Below, one piece after another: positions 33,656-44,579 of a DNA stretch of 64,000 nucleotides. Source of the stretch: Xylocopa sonorina. Lineage: Eukaryota; Arthropoda; Insecta; Hymenoptera; Apidae. The position numbers and the translations under genes are program-made. How positions within the stretch are numbered: the stretch's first letter is position 1; the number at the start of each line of letters is the position of its first letter. The notes beneath the pieces are model-generated. The model saw only the letters and a list, made by a program, of their open reading frames with translations. It was not told the origin of the DNA and did not search any database. The stretch lies in NCBI RefSeq assembly GCF_050948175.1, contig NW_027490127.1:186001-250000 (forward strand), read 5' to 3'.

Positions 33656-34480
33656 ATCTATTCTAATGTTGCATGCAACTGGATGGCGCTTCATAGTATT
33701 TGCGTTTCAAAGCAATGGAGCTTTATTCATTTCTGTGACGATTGTCATTTTAACGTTTCAATGGAAGTAGGTTCAAATTTCCTATGCATCGCATAAAACA
33801 TATCTGCTTGTACGCTTTAAATGATAGTGAATCCTCCTGCTGAATGTAAAGAGCTATCGTTTCATAGTGTCTGCGTTTCAAAGCAATAGGGGTCTAATGC
33901 TTTATATATCGCAATGGTCGCGTTTAGCTTCAGCGTTTCGAAGTGAGTAGGGTACAATCTTCTAAGCATTCCAATATGCTTAACTCCGTTTACAATTCTA
34001 AAGGATGTGGCGTCTACAGGTCCACGCAGTGAGTAGGCGCTTCATTGTGCCTACGTGTTAGAGTAATAGAGTTATAATGCTCCATGCAATGCGATGGCGT
34101 TTCTCAGTTCAGCGTTTCAATGTATGTTAGTTCTAAGTTTCTATACATATCAATTTTGCTTACTAGGTACTTCATAACAATGTATGCAGTTCCTACAGAT
34201 CCATGTAACTGTTGGCTCTTCTAACTGTCAAATTGACATAGTAATTGACTTCCAATGGTCCATACAGCTTTTTAGTTCTACGTTTCAAAGTAAGCGAGTT
34301 GTAGGTATCTACACAACGCAGTTACGTTTACCTGGTACTACGTTACAAAATGTGCAATATCTACAGTTCCGTATAACTATTCTGCACTTCTAAGTATCAG
34401 CTTGTCAAAGTAATTGACTTTCAATGCAATGCGATGGCGCTTCTTAGTTCTACAATTCAAAGTTCTTCATCTGAACGTGT
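33656..34480 (+). repeat. Trimeric satellite, plus orientation, diverging
   Basis: Four to five units, increasingly degenerate to the right ('agtatcagcttgtcaaagtaattgact', 'gcgatggcgcttcttagttctac'). The last units share a form with 49800-50060, also just before the AT-rich satellite. Confidence 0.85.
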
Positions 34481-35455
34481 CTGTAGAAATAGCACTTCAT
34501 GATATTCTAAGTGCATGTTTCAAGTTATTATATATGTTTACTCTTATCGTGTATTTCAGTTGATTGTCAATAGATTACCATTACTAAATACCCTATTACA
34601 TCCAAAATCCTAATTAATTTTACATTATTTTATGATTTTCTAATAATAAATATTCCATATTAGTATATATATTTATTCTTATCATATATTTTAATTGATT
34701 GCTAATAGAATACCCTCTCTAAATAGTCCATTACATCTAAAATTCCATCTAATTTCGTACTATTTCATGATATTTTAAATAAATATTTCAAATTGGTACA
34801 AATATTTGCAGACATTTATTTTAATTGTAAAAAGGATTTCCCCTCGAAACATTAAATTACAACTAAAATTGTGCCTCATTATATATAATTTCATGACGCT
34901 TTAAATAATTATTTCAAATTATTATATATGCTTCAACTTAACATATGTTTTAGTTAATCCTAAATAGAATATCCTCTAAATACTCCATTGTATCTAAAAT
35001 CTTATCTAATTTTGTATTATTTCTTTACATTTTAAATATATATTTCAAATTAGTACATATATTTACACTTATCATATATGATAGTCGATTCTAAATAAAA
35101 TATCCCCATTAAATATCCCATTAGATCTGCATTCCTACCTAATACTATATAATTTTACTATGTTTGAAGTAAATATTTCAAACCAATCTATATGCTTACA
35201 CTTACCATGTATTTTAGTTAAATTCAAAGAGAATATCCCCTCTAAATACTCTAATGCATCCATATTCCCATGTAATTTTATATCATTTTATGATGTGTTA
35301 AATAAGTATTTCAAATTAGTATATATGTTCACATTTATCATAAATTTTATTTAAGTGTATATATAATATCCCCTCTAAATGCTCCATTACACCTAAAGTC
35401 CTATCTAGTTTTGTATCATTCCATACTGTTTTAATTAGTTACATCAAATTGGTAC
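34480..35455 (+). repeat. AT-rich satellite, ~133-bp period
   Basis: About seven units. The 'ccattacatctaaaa' anchor recurs at about 34595, 34730, 34855, 34985, 35118, 35250 and 35383, a spacing of 125-135 bp. Interrupted at 35455 by an LTR insertion; the array resumes at 36826. Confidence 0.9.
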
Positions 35456-36015
35456 TGTGACGGGTTTTCCCGTTACAATCCGCAAGAAAGGGGGGAGATC
35501 GACACAATAATAAAGGGGTATACGGAAGTTTGATCCGGGGTACAGAATATCGGGGCACAAAATATCCACGTGGTATGACCGTCGATGAATTCGCTAACGC
35601 CAAATACAAAGCAGAGAATTTTCTATCCAGTGAGTATTTCGTAACTGCGAGGCGGGGACTTTTTGGGCGCCAGCTACTCGAGGAGTAGCGAAAACTATTA
35701 GACCACGCAACCCGGGGAAATCCGGTGCGAGATAACCCTCGAAATCTCGAAATACTCTATAGCTCGACTACTCCTAGCCGAGTGCGCAAATTAGGGTCGC
35801 GGGATACTGAACTCACGGCTTCTTTCTAGATTGCCTCGACGCGGTATTACAAAAGGGTATACGACACGCCGCGAATGACCGGGGATCACCACCCGTTATA
35901 CAATACAAAATTACAATACGCAATATCGCAAATGCGGCAGGGAACAAAATGGGACGCGTTAGCGTATAAGGACTCACGTTCTCGCTTCCAGCAAGTCTGG
36001 ATCTCGTTCAGTCCG

Positions 36016-36058
<43 letters not shown>

Positions 36059-36821
36059 CGAATCGCTCCGTATGATCGCTGGCTCGGTTGCTCGCTAAGA
36101 ATCGCTAAGAAGTAGAGGCGAAGAAGAGGATGTCTTCCTGCTGGCTAGCTCTTATATAGTTTTGCTAGGGGTCCTCGGATCCCCTTGGATCCTTCCTAGG
36201 GTTCCTTGGTGGGGTAGGGCTATGCGCGTGGGGATTGTTCGGGGCATCGATCGGTGGATTTCGGTGATCTTCCCTGATCGCTCCCTCTGGTGTGTCCAGC
36301 GGGGGTCCTCTGGATCATTTGAATTGCGGCGCGTGTCGCGCGCCGCGCTTCCTCGGCTCACCTGCAGCTCCGCTGCTCATCTTGAGTTTCCCTCTCCATG
36401 GGCTCAGGGGAGGGGTGGAGGTCCTTCTCACACCCGAGGTCCTTCCTGTCCGTCTCCATGGACTATGGCAGCGGTCTTATCGGTGCAGGGCTCTGGATCT
36501 TATCCTTCGGGCTTCAGGGTCTCTTCTGGTTCGCTTCCCGACTCCTCCACCGTCGAGCCCGTCACGCTACCTCGGCGCATAGCCCGTCCGCGGTCCTGCG
36601 GTCTTCGTATCCGCCGAAGGGGCGTCTTCTGGGTTGCTTCTTCTTTAGCTCGCCAGTCTTATTCGTAGAACGGAGAGAGAGAAAAGAACGGGGAGGGGAA
36701 GGGGGGGGGGGAAGGTTCTATAATCGCGTATTTCACATTTCTCGCATGAGTGGTGATCTGTGAGCTAGTCTAACCGAAGCAGGGGAGGGGTGAGCGAGCC
36801 TTGTGACGCCACCACGTCACA
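35456..36821 (+). mobile_element. Complete solo LTR, 1366 bp, with 4-bp target duplication
   Basis: Begins TGTGACGGGTTTTCCCG and ends CACCACGTCACA, giving TGTGACG/CGTCACA inverted ends. It is flanked by GTAC on both sides (35452-35455 and 36822-36825). Removing it restores an uninterrupted AT-satellite unit. No internal domain is present, so it arose by recombination between two LTRs. The LTR is much richer in GC than its surroundings. A TATATAG stretch at about 36153-36159 could be its promoter. Open frames at 36162-36763 have no coding support. Superfamily is not certain (Gypsy or BEL by duplication length). Confidence 0.9.
36021..36055. repeat. (CT)n microsatellite
   Basis: About 17 uninterrupted CT dinucleotides inside the solo LTR. 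Confidence 0.95.
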
Positions 36822-36825
36822 GTAC

Positions 36826-36911
36826 ATATACTTACACTTATCATATATTTTATATATCATATATTACATTTAAAATCTCATCTAATTTTATATCATTTCG
36901 TGATGTTCTAA
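36826..36911 (+). repeat. AT-rich satellite remnant
   Basis: Part of one ~133-bp unit between the solo LTR and the next insertion. It ends in 'gatgttctaa', where piggyBac DNA begins. Confidence 0.85.
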
Positions 36912-39318
36912 CCCTTTCACTACGGACACCAACTATAGCCGGCGGCCGCGCGAAGTGCTGTGCGTACTGATGCCGGCTATAGTCGATGTTCGCCAGACCT
37001 GCTGTGCGTACGGGTGCCAACTATAGTCGGTGCCGCGTGATCACCTACGCTGACTCCGTTGCTAAAACAGAATCTACCGTATCGGTGGAATATCTTTTGA
37101 ATCTAGTGGCTCGTACTGTACTAAAGTCTGCCAAACACATATTCGACATACGAAGTATTTGCAAGGCACAAAACTATAATAAAAAACAGGGATTATAATA
37201 TAAGATCTTACTTGAACCAATATAAGTCGGACAACATATAAGTTGAATAGATTATTGTCGACTTTTACAGTTGAGGTAAATTCTAAGGTTATAAATGATT
37301 ATCTAAAAATTTTAGTTTTATGTTTGCGTAAAATTTGTTTTTTAATTTTTAATTGCACCCTCCTTACAATTTCTGGACGGAGTTCAAAAGGAATTCAATT
37401 CTTGATTGGATTAACTGATTACGAAAATGATACCGTGAGTGAAAACGAAGATCATTTCGCTGAGCACAAAAAAAGAAAGTATATATGTAGTACCTCAGAC
37501 TCAGAAGTAGAGAACAATGAGCGAGACAATAAGGACCATTGTGATTCCTGGACGCCAAACACATTCATCCCTAAGTTACATCCATTTACCCCAGAAAATA
37601 CAGGAATTATACCAAACATTAACAGATCAGAAAAAGCAATTGATTACTTTGAACTCTTTGCTTCAGACGAGTTCGTGCAATTTATTTTAAATGAAACAAA
37701 TGCCTATTGGAAAAAAATAACAATAATATGAAAGATGGTGAAGCGACAATGCTGTCCGAAATTTACTGCTTTTTTGCTGTGTCATTTCTAATGACACGCA
37801 ACAAGAAGTTGTCCTTAAAGGAATACTGGAGGGTAAACAAACTCCTGCGTAGTGACATTTTTGCTAAGATTATGCATAGAGACAGCTATTTTAAATCGTT
37901 ATCGTTGCTACATTTCAGTCAAGATATCACATATACCAATGATAAATTATATATAATAAGGAACGTGGTTGATATGCTCCAAAAAATTTCTGCCATTCAT
38001 TCTATCATTACCAAAAATTATGCATCGATGAGAGTATACATCTATATAAAGGGCGGCTTTCATTCGAACAATACATTCCTTCGAAAAGAAGTAGATTTGG
38101 GATAAAATCATGTATTCTTTGTGATTGTCGAACTGGTTTTGTGCAAGAACTTATTGTTTACGCTGGGTCGTCGACTATAATCAACAGCCAAAATAAGAAA
38201 ATTAGAAAATCGAGAACGATAGCAGAAGCCCTAATGGCGCCCTATCTAGGAAAGGGACATACAGTTTACCTAGATAATTGGTATTCAAGTCCAGCTTTGT
38301 TTAATTTACTATATAATAATCATACAAATGCGTGAGAAACCGTAGCAAAAAAGCGACAAGGAATACCATAGATTACTGATACACTGAGAAAAGGAGGGGC
38401 ATCTTCCTGGCCAACTAAAAATTTATTAGTTGTGAAATGGCTGGATAAAAAAGAAATATATATGCTATCCACTATGATACTATATTTATATATTTATATA
38501 TTTATATATTTTTTATGTCCACTATACTTCAGAGTCTGCAACGGTTGTTAGGCATGGAGGAAACGAAATTATTCAAAAACGCCTATGCGTCATTAACTGT
38601 AATACTTGCATGGGTTGTGTCGACAAAGCCGACATAGTGATAATCACTATAAATTCGACGGAAATCTCTAAAATGGTAACGTAAATATTTTTTCATTTGC
38701 TGAACATATGAGTATGGAATGCATATTGTGTTTACAAGGATAACACAAGAAAACCGAAATCTATGGCTAAATTTCACTTAAATTTAATCCGAAAAATGCT
38801 GAAAAATTATCATATGAATATTTCTTAATATCATCAGAGAGACAACAACAATCCATTACGGCCAACAGAACGGCATTTTCCTTCACTGTATGAACCACGA
38901 AGAAAAAACTGAAATAGAAGATGCATCGTCTTTACGACAAACAAGAGACGCGTGTCTCGATATGAATGTAAATATCGTAATGTTGGACTCTGCGTGGAAC
39001 CTTGCTTTAGAATTTACCATACTGTGTTGCATTACTAAGAATTAACGTATAATTTGATATCTCACTAACTCAAATGTATTTTTAATATGTATATTTCTAT
39101 AAAATTTTTTATATTTCATTTTTATATTTTTCATATAATATGACGAAACAGTTGTTACATAACTCTCAAAAAAGTATATACACAAGAGAATTCCAAGGTG
39201 CCAATGAAAAACGTAAGTGCAAACATCGAAACCTACAGATGCGCAATATGCACACTGCACGGCGCGGTGCCCCGTTCAGTGGCGCTACTCGCGCGGAAAG
39301 GACTGCCGTAGCGAAAGG
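36912..39318 (+). mobile_element. piggyBac-like element, 2407 bp, decayed, with both ends
   Basis: The left end CCCTTTCACTACGG mirrors the right end CCGTAGCGAAAGG with minor differences. Flanks are CTAA (36908-36911) and TATA (39319-39322), each one base from the TTAA target. The flanking AT satellite joins cleanly across the element: 'gatgtt' on the left, 'ataaatatttc'-like on the right. Internal 'actatagccggcg' motifs repeat near the left end. Confidence 0.85.
37243..38995 (+). pseudogene. piggyBac transposase (PGBD4-type), degenerate
   Basis: Acidic N-terminal part (37243-37731): NDTVSENEDHFAEHK, then WTPNTFIPKLHPFTPENTGI and YFELFASDEFVQFI. The core in 37707-38105 has the KEYWRVNKLL and FKSLSLLHFSQD type segments. 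The region of the first catalytic Asp reads YIKGGFHSN, so that Asp is lost. Then RTGFVQELIVYAGSS (38120-38170) and the second Asp in TVYLDNWYSSPALFNLLY (38263-38316). The third Asp is in CMGCVDKADIV (38607-38640), and the Cys-rich C-terminal end has GLCVEPCFRIYHT (38980-39020). At least five frameshifts or stops. It nevertheless spans the full length of the family, about 580 residues. Confidence 0.85.
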
Positions 39319-39322
39319 TATA

Positions 39323-39605
39323 AGTAAACATTTCAGGTTAGTGTATATATTTAAACACATCAAGAACGTTCTATAAACGTAAATAAAATATCCCCTCCAA
39401 ATACTACAATACATCTAACACCCTACCTACCTAATTATATATCGTTTCATGATATTTTACACAAACATTTCAATTTGGTATATATATTTACACATATAAT
39501 ATATCTCAGCTATTTGGGAATAGAATATTCCCACTAAATACATTACATCACCCAAAATTCTATCTAATTTTGTACCATTTTATGACGTTTTAAATAAAGA
39601 TTTTT
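39323..39605 (+). repeat. AT-rich satellite, ~133-bp period
   Basis: Two units continuing the array that was split by the solo LTR and the piggyBac: 'atatcccctccaaatactacaatacatctaa', 'tatcgtttcatgatatttta'. Confidence 0.88.
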
Positions 39606-40202
39606 ATTGCATTTCATTTCACCCGTTGAAAGTTAGTAAGTATGTTGTAATGCTCTATGCATTGCGTCATGCTTATCTGCTTCTCCTCTTCTGAAGAATT
39701 TGAATCCCACACTTCCTTACAACGAAATAGTGTTTCCAGATTTCTAAGTGTTGAAGCATTTAATTTTGTGATGCTTCATGCATCGCGATATCGGATTTCA
39801 TTTCAATATTTCAATCGGAGTAAGTTGTAATTTTTAATGCATAGCATTATTCTTATCTGATTCAAGACTTCAGAGGAATGTGAATTCTACAGTACCACGT
39901 ATCGGGATGGGGCTTCGTAGTGCCTAAGTGTCAATGCAACGGAGTTCTAATACTCCATGCAATGCCATGGCACATCTCATTCCAACATTCCAAAATAAGT
40001 GAGCTGTAATCTTGTATGCATGGCACTATGCTTCTCTGCTTCTACACATTATAAGATTGTGAATTATACGCTTTCATGCAACAGGTTGGCGTTTCACAGT
40101 ATCTGCCTGTCAAAACAATAGAGTTCTAATTCTCCATGCAATGCGATGGCGCATTTCATTTGTTCGTATCGAATTAAGTAAGCTGTAATCTTCTATGCAT
40201 AA
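39606..40202 (+). repeat. ~177-bp trimeric satellite, plus orientation
   Basis: Three and a half units. Ends in 'ctgtaatcttctatgcata', where the LTR of Gypsy copy 2 begins. Confidence 0.9.
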
Positions 40203-40334
40203 TGTAGGAAACTTATTAATGAAAGAGAATTACCAGATTTTGTAAGTCATTAGATAGTTCCTTTCAACATATTACTCCAAGGACTGCTAATAAACAACTG
40301 CTGTCGCATTCTAGAATATTCCACGCACATAACA
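40203..40334 (-). mobile_element. 3' LTR of Gypsy copy 2 (132 bp, internally deleted)
   Basis: On the minus strand starts TGTTATGTGCGTGGAATATTC and ends GTTTCCTACA. It lacks about 60 bp that the other LTR has between the 'gaatgcga' and 'cagttgttta' stretches. Confidence 0.85.
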
Positions 40335-40387
40335 TTTGAAACTTGAATGATTGATTAGCTTTTACATTAAGATAATTTCGTTATCCT

Positions 40388-40827
40388 TCACTCGGTCGTC
40401 CTGCATGAATATTTGCTCTGAATGTCTTCATTCATTTCGTCTTCGATTTCAAATAAATCAACATTGATTTCGTCGATCCACAATTTCATAGAATCTGCTG
40501 ACATAGATGTTTGTAAGGGTCCTTCTCCTTCCCCTACCATTCGAACTACAAATCGTTGATTGCGCAAAACTCGTATAACTTCACACGGTCCAAAATATTT
40601 ATGAGCTATATTTAGACCAGGACTCTGTTGCATACGTTTAATTGCTACTAGATCTCCTTCACGATAAATTCTAACATTTCGTCTACTCTTGTTAAAAGTT
40701 TTCTTATTCTCTTGTCGGATCCGGGATATATTTTTGCTTGCTGGAAGTCGTACTTCATCTCGTTTATCATGAAAAGGTGCTAGCCATTCCTTTTCAAGTA
40801 TGTCTCAGATGTCAAGATAACCTTTAA
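40388..40827 (-). pseudogene. Gypsy copy 2 integrase C-terminal part
   Basis: Open frame 40633-40388 opens MQQSPGLNIAHKYFGP, with EVIRVLRNQRFVVRMVGEGE and an acidic tail ending in PSE-like residues and a stop. Upstream of it, to 40827, the frame shifts (FHDKRDEV.LPASKN). The segment resumes exactly where the piggyBac TTAA splits the gene. Confidence 0.85.
40824..40827. other. TTAA target duplication, left
   Basis: TTAA directly left of the intact piggyBac, identical to 43545-43548 on its right. Confidence 0.95.
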
Positions 40828-41500
40828 CACGTTCCGTACCAAGCGTGATTTCGTTGAGTTTCCTGCCGGCCCAAGTTTTACTGTCGGCGCGCTAGAACTC
40901 CGATCTCACCGCTAGAACAATAGCGGAGAGATATGCGGGAATATAAACAATGTAACTCTAGTAGGTCCGTGCATTGTCGATTATTTTTATTTACATTACT
41001 ATCGACCTATGAAATTTATAAATTTGTTTGTTCCGAAATAATCTTATGTGTAAGTTTATTTTGGATTTTGAAACGCTTATGTAGCGGCTAGCATCGAGGT
41101 ATGGTATGCGCACAAATAAGTTACTTTTGAGAAGACGTCCTTAGCGAACTTTCACCGCATGTTAGTTGTAAATCTTAGTCAACGACCTCAGTAACACACG
41201 CGGACTCCATAAATCGAGGGTTTCCAAAAAGGGTCTAGGCCACGGTCAAGAGGCTACACCCTTGACGTGAGAGGAACCAGACCCAGCGGAAACCCCGCTA
41301 CATTGCCAAATGTTAAAATAACAAAACACCCCCATTATACCTGCTGCCGCCCTTCCAAGCAAACGCGCTAAGGGCGCAAGAAGAGGCGGCACCTAGATAA
41401 ACAAATACATGATTGGCTAACTTGGTCAGATCATTCTAATAACGAACCCTACACCACACTTTTCGCTTCCCAGGGGAAGCGTTTCGACTAGAGATCTGCA

Positions 41501-41647
41501 ATGGATCACACTACAGTTATCCTAGATCATTCAGTTGAGAAGCATACTTTTTCTGAAACGAACATCAGTGATTTTTTATCCCAGAAATGTTTACTGGACG
41601 GCGTGAAAGTACAATTGATAGTGAGAGTAGTGATGAAAACGTTGTGA
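41501..41647 (+). other. Short upstream reading frame, out of frame with transposase
   Basis: ATG at 41501 opens a 48-codon frame (MDHTTVILDH) that overlaps the transposase start in another frame and ends at 41647. It could reduce translation of the transposase, or it could be removed if transcription starts or splicing occurs downstream. A chance frame is also possible. Confidence 0.35.
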
Positions 41648-43299
41648 ATTTTAGAAGAAAAGTCATAAATAGAATTTCGTCAAGTTCAGGCTCGGATACT
41701 GATGAATCATATGCAAGTGAAGATATTGAAGAATTATTAGCAGAACTAGTTTTAGACGAAGAAGAGGAATTGGACACAGGTACTGATTCATTGGACAATA
41801 TCCAATGGAACGAGTTCGGTAGTAGGCAACAATCATTTCCGTTCACTGGAAAAAGCGGGCTTTTGTTGGATTTGCCGTCTGACATTAGCCCAGGTGAAGT
41901 TCTTTCACTATTCTTGAATGAAACAGTAATAAGTCTTTTAGTCACAGAAACTAATAGATATGCAGAGCAGAAATTACTTGAACATGAAATGACTGGTCAC
42001 GCTGGACAAAATAAATGGAATCTCACCACTTCCGAAGAAATTAAAAAATTTATTGGATTGATGATTTGGATGGGTCTAGTACAAACACCGCTAAAGAAAT
42101 GTTGGTCAACGGATCCTATATACAATTTTTCATTGCCGCGCAGCATAATGTCCCGCAATCGTTTTGAATTACTGCTATCAAACTTGCATTTTGCTAACAA
42201 TGAAACGATAGTACAAAATAACAGACTTGGAAAAGTTTTACCACTTGTAGACATATTGATGGTTAATTATCAGAAGGTTTTTTCTCCAGGCAAAGAAATT
42301 GTTGTCGATGAGACAATGGTTCCGTGGAGGGGACGACTAGTATTTCGGCAGTATATTCCAACAAAGTCACATAAGTACGGTGTAAAAATGTTCAAACTGT
42401 GCTCGACCGAAGGATACACATGGTCTTCAAAAATATATTCTGGACGGGATACCAGCGGAAAAAGAAAAATTGGCATAGCAGAAAGTGTCTGCATTGAACT
42501 TGCAGACAAATTATTGAACGAAGGACGTACTTTATTTGTTGATAATTTTTATACTAGTTATGAGCTAGCACTTAAATTTTTAAATTCTAAGACGCATGTG
42601 GTTGGAACGGTAAGGTGTAATAAAAAAAATATGCCAAGTTTTGTAATGTCGTATCCGTTGAAAAGAGGTGAAATGGTGGCACGAGAAGATCATAATGGTA
42701 TTGTAGTACTAAAATGGAGAGATGTTCGCGATGTCAGAATCTTATCTACAAAACATCCTCCCATCATGGCTCGAAGCTCTGATTCTACACATCGCGGTCG
42801 TGCTTCGAAAATGAAGCCTTTGGCGATAATAGAATACAATATTGGTAAAAGTGGCATCGACAGAAGCGACCAGATGGCGTCATATGCAACAAATATACGA
42901 AAAGGCATCAAATGGTATCGCAAATTAGGAATATATTTACTTTTAGGGACAACGATCGTAAACGCACATATAGTATATCAGAGAGCTACAAAAAAAAAAA
43001 AAATAGAGATAAAAAAATTCTGTGAATCTTTAGTGACAGAATGGTTGTCCTCAAAAAATACTGTGCCCAACACTAATAGACACGAAAGAAGGAATCTGTC
43101 TCACCACTTGGAGATTCGCAAGAATCAGCAGGGCAAGCCCGTAAGAAGGATGTGCGTACTGTGTTACCAAAAGAAGAGGAAAAACGTAGGACGCCAACAA
43201 GCAAAAAAAAACCTTAAAAAAACGACAACTTATTGTTTGAATTGCCCAAAATCGCCACAGATGTGCCTGGACTGTTTCAACGAATATCATACGACATAG
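41587..43299 (+). CDS. piggyBac transposase, full length, apparently functional
   Basis: 570 residues and uninterrupted. In this family the enzyme cuts and pastes DNA at TTAA without leaving a footprint and acts in the nucleus. The N-terminal ~75 residues are acidic and Ser-rich (DSESSDEN, SSSGSDTDES, DEEEEL). A dimerisation/insertion domain follows (WMGLVQTPLKKCWSTDP, SRNRFELLLSNLHF). The catalytic Asp triad is D241 (EIVVDETMVPW), D319 (LFVDNFYTSYELA) and D425 (KSGIDRSDQM). The spacing of 78 and 106 compares with about 78 and 101 in the Trichoplusia enzyme, from memory. The C-terminal Cys-rich domain has Cys 523, 526, 550, 553, 560, 563 and His 568, a zinc-binding cross-brace pattern. This ATG is the first in frame and begins directly before the acidic region. 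Activity is inferred from integrity only. Confidence 0.95.
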   Translation: MFTGRRESTIDSESSDENVVNFRRKVINRISSSSGSDTDESYASEDIEELLAELVLDEEEELDTGTDSLDNIQWNEFGSRQQSFPFTGKSGLLLDLPSDISPGEVLSLFLNETVISLLVTETNRYAEQKLLEHEMTGHAGQNKWNLTTSEEIKKFIGLMIWMGLVQTPLKKCWSTDPIYNFSLPRSIMSRNRFELLLSNLHFANNETIVQNNRLGKVLPLVDILMVNYQKVFSPGKEIVVDETMVPWRGRLVFRQYIPTKSHKYGVKMFKLCSTEGYTWSSKIYSGRDTSGKRKIGIAESVCIELADKLLNEGRTLFVDNFYTSYELALKFLNSKTHVVGTVRCNKKNMPSFVMSYPLKRGEMVAREDHNGIVVLKWRDVRDVRILSTKHPPIMARSSDSTHRGRASKMKPLAIIEYNIGKSGIDRSDQMASYATNIRKGIKWYRKLGIYLLLGTTIVNAHIVYQRATKKKKIEIKKFCESLVTEWLSSKNTVPNTNRHERRNLSHHLEIRKNQQGKPVRRMCVLCYQKKRKNVGRQQAKKNLKKTTTYCLNCPKSPQMCLDCFNEYHTT

Positions 43300-43464
43300 T
43301 ATAATGTAATATCTTATCCTATATAAATTAATAAAAAATAGAGTGTTATTTGTGTATTTTTTAAATTTTCATGTTGTATATTCTATATTTATACTCCAGA
43401 ACTTGTTCCAATAAATTTGTTTTCAAAATGCAACAGAAAATCATATTTAACTTGAACAAGAAAA

Positions 43465-43534
43465 GCGTAACCCAAGTACGGGTTACGCGGGCCCCACGGA
43501 AACATGCCCGTAACCCAAGTACGGGTTACGCGGG
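43465..43534. repeat. Two direct repeats, each an inverted repeat, in the piggyBac right end
   Basis: GCGTAACCC-AAGTAC-GGGTTACGC (43465-43488) and CGTAACCC-AAGTAC-GGGTTACG (43509-43530): 8-9-bp arms around the same 6-base centre, the second copy reaching almost to the terminal repeat. Candidate transposase-binding or hairpin-forming sites. The left end lacks an equivalent pair. Confidence 0.85.
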
Positions 43535-43544
43535 ACGGAACGTG

Positions 43545-43548
43545 TTAA
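43545..43548. other. TTAA target duplication, right
   Basis: Partner of 40824-40827. Confidence 0.95.
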
Positions 43549-44410
43549 GTCGTGGATGTGTCCCAAAGAGAAGATGTAACGGTGACGTGCCAATGCTTCG
43601 ATGTATTGCTGATTTCAAACAATGTTGAACTACTTCCATATACTTATACCATTCACAGGACATAGGTGTAGCTAATTTTGCTGACAATAGTATGAATGTT
43701 CTATTAAGTCGTTCAATTTGACCATTATCTTTAGGAATTTCTGTTGTAGTTGAAACATGTTCTATATTTTCTCCCTGACAATATTGCTTGAAATCATTTG
43801 CTGTGAAAGCCGTTCCCCTATCAGAAATTATTCGATGCAGATTACAGAAAATAGTCGCTTGCTTCTTCAGGCGTGTCAAAACTTCATCTGTAGTAGTAGA
43901 TTTTGTAGCATAAAGCCATGTAAATTTTGTAAAAGCATTAACCACTACAAATATGTACTGATACGTTTATTTGTTGATGGCAACGGTCTAAGATGATCGA
44001 TATGAAATGTATCAAAAGGAATACTCCCATTTTCAATCGGATTTAAATGGCACTCCTGCGTCCCCTGCATCTTTTCGGCTAAGATGCATGCAACACAATT
44101 CCTTATCACCTTTCCAACTTGCTGCCGAAGATTTGGAATCCAATAATCTTTACGTACGATAGCCTCTGTCTTGACCACAGAAAAGTATCCACACTCATAA
44201 GCTCGCCTTATTTCTTGCTCTGTACAGAAAATTTCCCCGTAGAACATAATCATCCTTCTTGTTTTGAAGTACCAAATCTCGAAGTTTCATAACAGTCTGA
44301 TCATCTTTCTGTGCTTTCCGCAAACGTGCTGTAAGGCTTGTATCAGATTCATCGATTAAGAAAATCGCAGGAGGTGCATTTCTACTAAGCGCAGCAACAT
44401 GTATCATGTT
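43549..44410 (-). pseudogene. Gypsy copy 2 integrase N-terminal and catalytic part
   Basis: On the minus strand VAALSRNAPP opens the linker, then the zinc-binding part (KTEAIVRKDYWIPN, NCVACILAEKM), the first Asp in FHIDHLRPL, the second in IISDRGTAFTAND, and Glu in NGQIERLNRTF, followed by SAIHRSIGTSPLHLLFGTHP. Reading stops at the TTAA where piggyBac inserted and resumes at 40827. One stop and a frameshift near 43950 separate the two open frames. Confidence 0.88.
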
Positions 44411-44579
44411 CTTCTCTGGACGATGCTATATTCGGTAATCAAATTCTTCTAGCGATAATATCCATCACGCAACTCACAAACAAAGATCTTTCTTATTCGT
44501 TGTAAGAGTAAAATCTCGGCAATAAGTAACAATAACAAACGAAATTCCTAATAAATAAACTCCTAATTTCTTCAAAGCT

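Larger units (their letters stand above)
40828..43544 (+). mobile_element. Intact piggyBac element, 2717 bp
   Basis: The left end CACGTTCCGTACC and the right end (read inwards) CACGTTCCGTCCC share a 10-bp perfect terminal repeat. TTAA duplications flank it. It carries one uninterrupted transposase gene. Joining its flanks recreates the integrase sequence seen uninterrupted in Gypsy copy 1 at 27169-27172. The host Gypsy is decayed and this element is not, so it is the younger insertion. Confidence 0.95.

Noticed and set aside
33659..33796. C-terminal part of the frame that starts at 33356
   Set aside because: It is satellite sequence read through after the piggyBac fragment ends; not part of a transposase.
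36162..36763. Long overlapping open frames (168, 121, 96 codons)
   Set aside because: They lie inside a bounded solo LTR, are caused by high GC, and match no family.
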